The translations under genes and the position numbers were made by a program. A stretch of DNA of 16,009 nucleotides from an uncultured Oscillospiraceae bacterium (GTDB taxonomy: Bacteria; Bacillota; Clostridia; Oscillospirales; Ruminococcaceae). The stretch spans positions 1 through 16,009 of the forward strand of contig UQGL01000042.1 of the NCBI GenBank assembly GCA_900540595.1, in the 5' to 3' direction. Positions 7,665 to 13,713 of this stretch are shown in pieces (the first letter of the stretch is position 1; every line of letters starts with the position of its first letter). Under the pieces are notes generated by a model that saw only the letters and a program-made list of their open reading frames with translations, was not told the DNA's origin and ran no database searches.

Positions 7665-8936
7665 ATGAATCATCTGGTTATGACCTCCCTGCTTATGGTG
7701 GCAACGCATATCGCCTGCTTTGCCGCAATGACCGAGCGGAAGTATTCGGTCAAAAAGACCCTGCTGCTCTACGGGCTTTACGCCCTGTTCTTTATCGTAT
7801 GGGCCCTGCTGGCGTATATGCTGCTGGGCAAGACCTCCCCGCATGTGATTTCCTTCTCGTTTGTGGGCACCATCGTACCGGCCGTTGCGCTGTTTTTGTA
7901 CACCTCGGCCGACTCCTTCAGCAAAAAGCTGTTTCTGATCCTCACCTATGCAAACATCTTCTGCATCATACTCTGCCTTTCGGTTTTGCTGTGTGACAGT
8001 CTGCTGCCGGGCCTGTCGAGCGTTGGGCAGATATACGCGCGCAGCATCGTGCGCATAGCGCTGACTGTACCGGCAATCCTGCTGTATCTGCGCTATGCCC
8101 GCCCGTATATGCGCACGGTACCGGGGGACAAAAGACGGACATGGTATTCCATCTCGCTTGTATCGGCGCTGTTTTTATTTGTGTTTTCCCTGCTGGTCGC
8201 ACTCATCATGCGCAATACGCGCGACACCGTGTATTCCATGCTGTTTGGCACGACCACGGTGATTTTCGTTGCCGTTCTCTGGGTCATATTCGGCACGATC
8301 CAATCCATGAGCGCCGAGGCGCGGATGGAGCTGATCAGCCAAAATGTGCAATACCTGCAGGGGCAGCTTGCCACCGCGCGGGAAAACGCTATGGCAGCCA
8401 AGGCCATGCGACATGATTTCCGGCATCATATGCAGAATCTTGCGCTGCTGCTCCGGCAGGAAAAGCCGCAGGAGGCAGAGCATTATATTGAGGAATTTAT
8501 CCACAGTCTGGACACCGCAAGTCAGATCGATTTTTGCCCGCATGTCACGGTCAACGCTATTCTGAACAATTTTTACAACCGCACGCAGAAGGAGGGCATT
8601 GCCGTTTCGGTGACAGCCGAGGTGCCCGAGGATACGGCGATTGCCGACATGGACTTTGTGGCGATCCTTTCCAATCTGCTGGAAAATGCGTGCAACGGCT
8701 GTACGGCGTGCGGCTCCCACGGAAAGATCACGGTAAGCCTCCGCATAAAAAAGGGAAAGCTCGTGATCGTGTGTAGCAACCCCTGTGCCCCCGGCCTTGT
8801 GATCGTGGACGATATGATCGAGCCGAAGGGCACCGGCATTGAAAGCATCCTGATGGCGGTCGATAAATACGACGGCAACATCCGCTATCACCTGCAGGAC
8901 GGCATCGTAACGGCCAGCCTTGTCCTGAACTGCTAA
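7665..8936 (+). CDS. Orphan GHKL-family sensor histidine kinase
   Basis: This 423-residue protein has about six membrane segments in the first 212 residues and no obvious extracellular sensor domain. A helical linker (about 213-245) leads to the phosphoacceptor box MRHDFRHHMQN (H250), the N box LSNLLENACNGC (N337, N341), a VCSNPC strand and the G box KGTGIESI (about 388-395). It is a relative of the AgrC-like kinases but clearly different from the kinase at 4907-6184. I chose the ATG at 7665: GGAAGAAAAGG lies upstream and the hydrophobic region follows at once, whereas an ATG at 7584 would overlap the methyltransferase remnant. No response regulator follows; a strong terminator closes the gene. 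It may feed the LytTR regulator encoded on the opposite strand 735 bp away, or a distant one. It is probably transcribed from the 7208 promoter, since no promoter is evident in the 53 bp before it. Confidence 0.88.
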   Translation: MNHLVMTSLLMVATHIACFAAMTERKYSVKKTLLLYGLYALFFIVWALLAYMLLGKTSPHVISFSFVGTIVPAVALFLYTSADSFSKKLFLILTYANIFCIILCLSVLLCDSLLPGLSSVGQIYARSIVRIALTVPAILLYLRYARPYMRTVPGDKRRTWYSISLVSALFLFVFSLLVALIMRNTRDTVYSMLFGTTTVIFVAVLWVIFGTIQSMSAEARMELISQNVQYLQGQLATARENAMAAKAMRHDFRHHMQNLALLLRQEKPQEAEHYIEEFIHSLDTASQIDFCPHVTVNAILNNFYNRTQKEGIAVSVTAEVPEDTAIADMDFVAILSNLLENACNGCTACGSHGKITVSLRIKKGKLVIVCSNPCAPGLVIVDDMIEPKGTGIESILMAVDKYDGNIRYHLQDGIVTASLVLNC

Positions 8937-8982
8937 GGCAACACCGCAGCCCCAACAGGCGCAAAAGCATAACAAGTTATCA

Positions 8983-9013
8983 CGGAGGCTCCCGGTGAGC
9001 CTCCGCTTTTTTT
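8983..9013 (+). terminator. Strong rho-independent terminator after the orphan kinase
   Basis: CGGAGGCTC and GAGCCTCCG form a perfect 9-bp GC-rich stem with a 5-base loop, followed by C and seven T residues. It lies 46 bp after the kinase stop codon and separates it from the MATE gene, which therefore needs its own promoter. Confidence 0.95.
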
Positions 9014-9031
9014 GCGGCAGCCGCCGCTGTA

Positions 9032-9061
9032 TTTCACGCAGAATAACCGGCGTTTCACGCA
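9032..9061 (+). promoter_or_regulatory. Tandem 9-bp direct repeats, LytTR-like operator
   Basis: TTTCACGCA occurs at 9032-9040 and again at 9053-9061, a period of 21 bp with a 12-bp gap. The match extends to 11 of 12 bases if the following RAA is included. This spacing is the hallmark of LytTR-domain binding sites. On the minus strand the copy reads TGCGTGAAA, which only partly fits the published LytTR consensus. The proximal copy ends 5 bp before the presumed -35 of the MATE gene, as expected for an activator site. Confidence 0.6.
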
Positions 9062-9066
9062 AAAAT

Positions 9067-9095
9067 GAGGTAAAGCCGGATTATCCGATTATAAT
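9067..9095 (+). promoter_or_regulatory. Promoter of the MATE gene: perfect -10, poor -35
   Basis: TATAAT (9090-9095) is a perfect -10 element. At 17 bp upstream the hexamer is GAGGTA, a poor -35, so an activator is probably needed; the tandem repeats just upstream could supply it. The spacer also contains CGGATTATCCG (9077-9087), an 11-bp perfect inverted repeat, and the -10 sits inside the palindrome GATTATAATC (9087-9096). Confidence 0.6.
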
Positions 9096-9176
9096 CAGAG
9101 TATAGATACCCAGTCTGCAGAAAGCCGCTTTTCAAGGCACTGCAAAGCATGAAATACGGGAGGCCTATCCTCTGCT

Positions 9177-10904
9177 ATGAGTCAACATAAGGATCACTTT
9201 ACACCGCGGATGTTCCACCGCCTGCTCGCCCCCTCACTGGCGTACTCCTTAGGGCTGGCGTTTGCTGCCATGGCAGATGCCATAGTAATCGGCTGGCAGA
9301 TGGGCGTCACCGGCCTGGCGGCGCTCTGCTTCAGTCTGCCGCTGCATACGATGCTCCTTGCCTTTGTACATGGTCTGGGGCTGGGCGGCAGCACGCGCTA
9401 TGCCCGGCTTCTGGCGGAGGGAAAGCCCGCGCAGGCAACAGATTGCTTCAACCGCGTCCTGCAGGCGGGGCTTGCCGTCAGCGTGCTGCTTGCCGCGCTT
9501 GTCAATCTGTTCCCGCAAGCAATTCTGGAGCTTTTGGGCACCACACCCGCTGACGGCACACTGTACACCGCCGCCAAAGGCTATCTGTGTCTGATCGCAT
9601 CCGGTGCGCCGCTCTTTCTTTTAAAGTATGTGCTCAACGACTTTTTGCGCAGCAATGACAACCGGCGGCTGGCAACGCGCGGTTCTCTGTATGGCAACGC
9701 CATCCGAATCGCGCTGGATCTTGTGCTTGTGCCGGGTCTGGGGATGGGTACGGTCGGTGCCGCCGGTGCTACCCTGATTGGACTTTCGGTGTCGGTGCTG
9801 TGCTATATGCCCGCCCTTTTTGCGAAAGACCGCACGCTGCACCTTGCCGCTGTCCGGCCAAACCCGCGCGAGACACTCTCCTGCCTGAAAAGCGGGCTGC
9901 CCGGCGCGGCCCCGTACCTGTACCGGATGGTGTTTTTCCTCTTTGCCAATCATCTGCTGCTGCGCCTTGATGGGGAAAACGGCGTGGCGGTTTTCGCCGT
10001 GGTGCAAAGCACCGCGTATCTGATTTTGTACATATACATCGGTGCTGCCAAGGCGGCGCAGCCGCTGTTCCGCACCTTTTACGGTGAGAAAAACCTGCCG
10101 GCGGCACGGCGCGCCCTCGCGTTTGCGCTGCGTTGGGGCCTTTATGCCGGCAGCACCGCAGCGGCGCTGATCTTCCTGTATCCGGGCCTTATCTGCAGTG
10201 CCTTCGGTCTGCACGAGGAGGCGCTGCACTACCTTGGCGCACCGGCGCTGCGGCTGTATACCCTGAGCAGTATTGGGGCCGGTGTCAGCATGGTGCTGCA
10301 CACCTATTATCGCTCGATTCATGAGGAGCAAAACGCCTTTATCATCACCCTGCTGCGAAACTTTGTAATACTGCTGCCCTGCACGGTATTTTTTGCTACT
10401 TCCCTGCCGCAGTTTTGGTGGCTCTACCCTGTGACCGAACTGCTTTCTCTGCTGCTGCTTTTTGTATGGCGCTGTCTGACAGGCCGGGAACGCCTGTTTG
10501 ATGCCGCGCAGGTCTACTCACTGACGATGCACGGCAGCAGCCGGGAGTTCACGGCCATGGCCGACGGCATTGCAGCCTTTTGCGACCGGTGGCAGGCGCC
10601 ACCACGGCAGCGCTACTTTGTTTCGATGGCTGCAGCAGAAACCTGCTCGGCGTTCCTCGCACAGGCACCCGGGCATATCGCGGAGATACAGATCACGCTT
10701 GTCGCGCTTGAGGACGGCGATTTTGAGCTGCACATCCGGGACAACACCGACTTTTTCGACTCCTTCTCCGCACAGGCCGACCGCCTTGGCGGAAAAGGCG
10801 CACTGGACATCGAGGCCGTGGGTATGCAGGTCATCCGCCAGCAGGCCAAGGAGTTCTCTTACCAGCAGTATGAGAGCTTCAGCACCCTTGTCGTGCGGAT
10901 ATAA
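9177..10904 (+). CDS. MATE-family transporter fused to a C-terminal HATPase/anti-sigma-like domain
   Basis: The first 445 or so of 575 residues form a MATE (multidrug and toxin extrusion) transporter with roughly twelve hydrophobic segments. A conserved-looking first half is typical of the family (MADAIVIGWQMG, GLGLGGSTRYARLLAEG, NDNRRLATRGSLYGN). MATE pumps export drugs or metabolites using a sodium or proton gradient. From about residue 450 a soluble cytoplasmic domain follows that resembles the HATPase fold of anti-sigma regulatory factors such as RsbW/SpoIIAB. It has an N-box-like AAAETCSAFL (E488 kept, but Ala where Asn is expected), an IRDNTDFFD segment (D522) and a G-box-like AVGMQVIRQQ (G549). 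The missing Asn suggests weak or altered nucleotide binding. GGGAGG lies 13 bp before the ATG, a long spacing. The two parts share one continuous frame with no sign of a frameshift. Confidence 0.88.
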   Translation: MSQHKDHFTPRMFHRLLAPSLAYSLGLAFAAMADAIVIGWQMGVTGLAALCFSLPLHTMLLAFVHGLGLGGSTRYARLLAEGKPAQATDCFNRVLQAGLAVSVLLAALVNLFPQAILELLGTTPADGTLYTAAKGYLCLIASGAPLFLLKYVLNDFLRSNDNRRLATRGSLYGNAIRIALDLVLVPGLGMGTVGAAGATLIGLSVSVLCYMPALFAKDRTLHLAAVRPNPRETLSCLKSGLPGAAPYLYRMVFFLFANHLLLRLDGENGVAVFAVVQSTAYLILYIYIGAAKAAQPLFRTFYGEKNLPAARRALAFALRWGLYAGSTAAALIFLYPGLICSAFGLHEEALHYLGAPALRLYTLSSIGAGVSMVLHTYYRSIHEEQNAFIITLLRNFVILLPCTVFFATSLPQFWWLYPVTELLSLLLLFVWRCLTGRERLFDAAQVYSLTMHGSSREFTAMADGIAAFCDRWQAPPRQRYFVSMAAAETCSAFLAQAPGHIAEIQITLVALEDGDFELHIRDNTDFFDSFSAQADRLGGKGALDIEAVGMQVIRQQAKEFSYQQYESFSTLVVRI

Positions 10905-10952
10905 AAAGTGTTTCCCCGCTTTCCCGATTCCCTTTCCCCTTGCCGAAAAGGC

Positions 10953-10981
10953 TTGTGCGTGCTGTGCATTTATGCTAAAAT
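10953..10981 (+). promoter_or_regulatory. Promoter of the 5'-nucleotidase gene, extended -10
   Basis: TTGTGC (10953-10958) and TAAAAT (10976-10981) are 17 bp apart, and TGC directly before the -10 makes it an extended -10 promoter. It leaves a leader of about 100 bases. No clear T-tailed terminator was seen between the MATE stop codon and this promoter, so some read-through from the MATE gene is possible. Confidence 0.65.
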
Positions 10982-11013
10982 ATCAGCAATACGGTTACAA
11001 CTATATAGCAGTA

Positions 11014-11094
11014 ATGCTCTTATACGCCGGAGGAAGGCGGCAGCTTGCGGCCCTGTGCCTTCGGCGGGCATTGGTAAAGGAGAATAGGAAATGA
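11014..11094 (+). other. Possible 26-codon leader ORF and structured 5' leader
   Basis: A small frame (ATG at 11014, beginning MLLYAGGRRQ, six Arg/two Lys) ends with a TGA that overlaps the nucleotidase ATG as ATGA. It would couple translation of the two, but no Shine-Dalgarno sequence precedes its ATG. The same stretch can fold: CGCCG (11025-11029) plus AAGGC (11034-11038) pair with GCCTT-CGGCG (11057-11066), bulging out GAGG. A leader peptide, an RNA structure or neither are all possible. Confidence 0.25.
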
Positions 11095-13040
11095 GAAAAG
11101 AATGTACCGCGCTGGCACTGGCGGGCGTGCTGCTGCTTGCGGCTGTCCCCTGCGCATGGCCCGTTTGCGCGCAGGACGCAGCGCCGGGCACAGCGGTGGA
11201 CATCGTATTCACCCACGACACTCACTCCCATCTGAACACCTTCACCACGATGGTGGACGGGCTGGAAACAGAGCTGGGCGGCTTTGCACGCATGAACACC
11301 CTGATCGAGGCGCAGCGGGCGCAAAACCCCGATACGCTGGTGATCGACGGCGGCGACTTCTCCATGGGAACACTGATCCAGACCGTGTTTGAAACGCAGG
11401 CGGCCGAGCTGCGCATGCTGGGGCATCTTGGGTGCGATGTAACGACCCTCGGCAACCATGAGTTTGACTATCGCTCCAAGGGGCTTGCCAACATGCTGAC
11501 CAGCGCGCAGGCATCCGGGGATGCTGTCCCGGCCATGGTGGTCTGCAATGTAGACTGGGACACGATGGAGGCCGAGGGCCTGACCGAGGGGCAGCAGCGC
11601 CTGAAGGATGCCTTTGCCGCATACGGCGTCAGCGATTATACCGTGCTGGAGAAGGGCGATGTGGACATTGCCGTGGTGGGCGTTTTCGGCAAGGACGCGC
11701 TTGCCTGCGCCCCGACCTGTGAGCTGAAGTTTGAGGATCCCATCGAGGCAGTCAAACAGACCGTGGCCGACATCAAGGCCAACGAGGATGTGGATATGAT
11801 CGTCTGCGTTTCCCACAGCGGCACATGGGAGGACGAGAGCAAGTCCGAGGACGAGCTGCTGGCCAAGGCGGTGCCCGACCTTGATCTGATCCTGAGCGGC
11901 CATACCCACACCGAGATCGAGAAGCCGATCCAACACGGCAGCACCTATGTGGTATCCTGCGGCGAGTACGGCAAGAACCTTGGTGAGCTTACGCTGACAC
12001 AGCAGGCGGACGGCCGGTGGGCCATGTCTGCCTATGAGCTGATCCCGATCACATCGGATATTGCGGTGCACGCCGCCACGCAGCAGACGATCGACAGTTT
12101 TATGGACACCGTGGATACCGACTATCTTGCCCGGTTCGGCTACACGAAGGATCAGGTCCTTGCAGAGAATGACATTGTCTTTTCCACCCAGAAGGATCTT
12201 GAAAACATCCACGAGGAGCATAACCTCGGCGACATCATTGCGGACGCCTATGTCTACGCCGTGGAGAACGCCGCCGACTATGACGGTGTGCCGGTGGATC
12301 TGGCCGTTGTGCCGAGCGGCACAGTGCGCGACACCTACGCCCGGGGCGATATTACGGTCGAGCAGGTGTTCAATTCCTTCTCGCTGGGTATCGGTGCGGA
12401 CGGCGTGCCCGGCTATCCGCTCATCAGCGTCTACCTGACCGGGCGGGAGATCCGTACTGCTGCAGAGATCGACGCCTCCGTGTCCGATTTTATGACAACG
12501 GCGCGCCTGTATTGCAGCGGGCTGAACTTCACCTACAACCCGCACCGGCTGCTGCTGAACAAGGTGACCGATGTCTGCCTTGAGGACGATGGGCAGCCCG
12601 TTGCGTTGGAGGATGATAAACTGTACCGCATCGTGGCTGACCTGTACAGCGGCCAGATGCTGAGCGCCGTGACCGACATGTCCTATGGCATCCTCGCCAT
12701 CGTGCCGAAGTATGCGGACGGCACCCCCATCACCGACTTTGAGGATGTCATCATCACGGAAAACGGCCGGGAGCTGAAGGCGTGGGATTCGATCGCGCGC
12801 TATATGGCCTCGTTTGCCGACACGGACGGCGACGGCATTGCCAATGTGCCGGCGTATTACAGCACCACCCACGGCCGCAAGCTGGTCGATACCAGCCGCA
12901 GCCCCCTTGCCCTGCTGAAGAATCCCAACAAATTCACCGCCGTTTACGCCGGTCTGCTGGCCGTGGCGGTGCTGCTGATTGTGCTGGTTATACTGCTGAT
13001 CCGAAAGCTGGTCAAAAAGGCCAGACGCCGCGCCGCATAA
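11091..13040 (+). CDS. Secreted, membrane-tethered 5'-nucleotidase / metallophosphoesterase
   Basis: This is a 649-residue UshA/YfkN-type enzyme that should remove phosphate from extracellular nucleotides or related phosphoesters. A signal peptide (about 1-27, hydrophobic ALALAGVLLLAAV, cleavage near PVCAQ) leads to the binuclear-metal phosphoesterase domain: FTHDTHSH (D43, H45), IDGGDFSMG (D89), TLGNHEFDY (N122, H123), VSHSGTW and LSGHTHTEI. The 5'-nucleotidase C-terminal domain follows (about 345-560), with VPSGTVRDTY and the substrate-loop region FNSFSLGIG. Near the end lie one hydrophobic segment (about 617-637) and a KKARRRAA tail. There is no LPxTG signal, so it is anchored by the membrane segment with the enzyme outside. 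AAAGGAG lies 8 bp before the ATG. UDP-sugar hydrolase, cyclic-nucleotide phosphodiesterase or NMN nucleotidase activity cannot be told apart from the sequence. Confidence 0.93.
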   Translation: MRKECTALALAGVLLLAAVPCAWPVCAQDAAPGTAVDIVFTHDTHSHLNTFTTMVDGLETELGGFARMNTLIEAQRAQNPDTLVIDGGDFSMGTLIQTVFETQAAELRMLGHLGCDVTTLGNHEFDYRSKGLANMLTSAQASGDAVPAMVVCNVDWDTMEAEGLTEGQQRLKDAFAAYGVSDYTVLEKGDVDIAVVGVFGKDALACAPTCELKFEDPIEAVKQTVADIKANEDVDMIVCVSHSGTWEDESKSEDELLAKAVPDLDLILSGHTHTEIEKPIQHGSTYVVSCGEYGKNLGELTLTQQADGRWAMSAYELIPITSDIAVHAATQQTIDSFMDTVDTDYLARFGYTKDQVLAENDIVFSTQKDLENIHEEHNLGDIIADAYVYAVENAADYDGVPVDLAVVPSGTVRDTYARGDITVEQVFNSFSLGIGADGVPGYPLISVYLTGREIRTAAEIDASVSDFMTTARLYCSGLNFTYNPHRLLLNKVTDVCLEDDGQPVALEDDKLYRIVADLYSGQMLSAVTDMSYGILAIVPKYADGTPITDFEDVIITENGRELKAWDSIARYMASFADTDGDGIANVPAYYSTTHGRKLVDTSRSPLALLKNPNKFTAVYAGLLAVAVLLIVLVILLIRKLVKKARRRAA

Positions 13041-13048
13041 GGCCGCCC

Positions 13049-13077
13049 TTGCCAAAAGGGCGCATCGGGGCTATACT
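13049..13077 (+). promoter_or_regulatory. Promoter of the cysteine hydrolase-recQ unit
   Basis: TTGCCA (13049-13054) and TATACT (13072-13077) are exactly 17 bp apart, starting 9 bp after the nucleotidase stop codon. The -35 lies in a short hairpin (CGCCCTT/AAGGGCG, 13044-13062) that has no T-run, so it is not a convincing terminator. Confidence 0.7.
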
Positions 13078-13095
13078 GGATATGAATACAGTATA
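13072..13095. repeat. Inverted repeat TATACTG-N10-CAGTATA over the -10 and start site
   Basis: Two perfect 7-bp arms are separated by ten bases. The left arm contains the -10 element and the right arm lies just after the predicted transcription start. This is a typical place for a repressor operator; the centre-to-centre arm distance of 17 bp is a little under two helical turns. The bound protein is unknown. Confidence 0.55.
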
Positions 13096-13121
13096 AGCAT
13101 TGCCCTAAAAGGAGAGCAAAC

Positions 13122-13694
13122 ATGGAGAGCGAAAAAATCATTCTTGACATTGTGGTCGATGTGCAGAAGGACTTTATCACCGGTGCGCTGGCAAACCCCG
13201 CTGCGCAGGCCAATGTAGCCCATCTGGCCGATACCGCCAAGGCCCACGCCGAGGCCGGGCACTGGATGTTCTTTACCCGCGACACCCACCCCGACAACTA
13301 TCTGGAAACACGGGAGGGCCGCCACCTGCCGGTGGAGCACTGCATCGAGGGCGAGGACGGCTGGAACCTTGCCCCCGAGCTGGAAAACGCGATGGCCGGC
13401 ACCGAGCCTGCGGTCTGCCGCGTGATCAACAAGGCCACCTTCGGCAGCTATATGCTGCCCAGCGATATTCTGGACGAGCTGATGGCCCACAACAAGGCCG
13501 TGACCGACCTTGAAAAAATCGTTATCTACGGCTACTGCACCGACATCTGTGTCATCAGCAACGCGATGGTGCTGCGCGCCGCCTTCCCCGAGACGGAGAT
13601 CGAGATCCTCTCCGACTGCTGCGCCGGGGTGACACCGGACACCCACCGCACCGCACTGGACGCCATGCGTGCCTGCCAGTTTACGATCCTGTAA
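13122..13694 (+). CDS. Isochorismatase-family cysteine hydrolase, nicotinamidase-like
   Basis: This 190-residue cytoplasmic protein has the isochorismatase-superfamily fold signature and the likely catalytic triad: D13 in VVDVQKDF, K104 in INKATFGS and C143 in YCTDICVISNA. The nicotinamidase-type metal site also seems present: D54/H56 in TRDTHPD and H68 or H73 in RHLPVEHCIEG. Nicotinamidase turns nicotinamide into nicotinate in NAD salvage, and this is the best guess; other amidases of the superfamily cannot be excluded. AAAAGGAG lies before the ATG. The gene has its own promoter and is followed after 19 bp by recQ, so the two are probably co-transcribed. It also sits after an extracellular nucleotidase that could produce nucleosides from NAD-derived nucleotides. 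Confidence 0.88.
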   Translation: MESEKIILDIVVDVQKDFITGALANPAAQANVAHLADTAKAHAEAGHWMFFTRDTHPDNYLETREGRHLPVEHCIEGEDGWNLAPELENAMAGTEPAVCRVINKATFGSYMLPSDILDELMAHNKAVTDLEKIVIYGYCTDICVISNAMVLRAAFPETEIEILSDCCAGVTPDTHRTALDAMRACQFTIL

Positions 13695-13713
13695 GGCTGG
13701 GGGCATCCGCACC

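Noticed and set aside
9149..9190. A 13-codon ORF (starting MKYGRPILCY) overlapping the MATE start
   Set aside because: It has no ribosome site of its own, and its internal GGGAGG serves as the likely ribosome site of the MATE gene.
11001..13055. A 684-codon minus-strand frame opposite the 5'-nucleotidase
   Set aside because: It is a shadow of the nucleotidase codon pattern. It has no recognisable domain and no ribosome site, and it would overlap a well-supported gene completely.
13044..13062. Short hairpin CGCCCTT/AAGGGCG after the nucleotidase as a terminator
   Set aside because: There is no T-run on the plus strand, and the hairpin overlaps the -35 of the next promoter.
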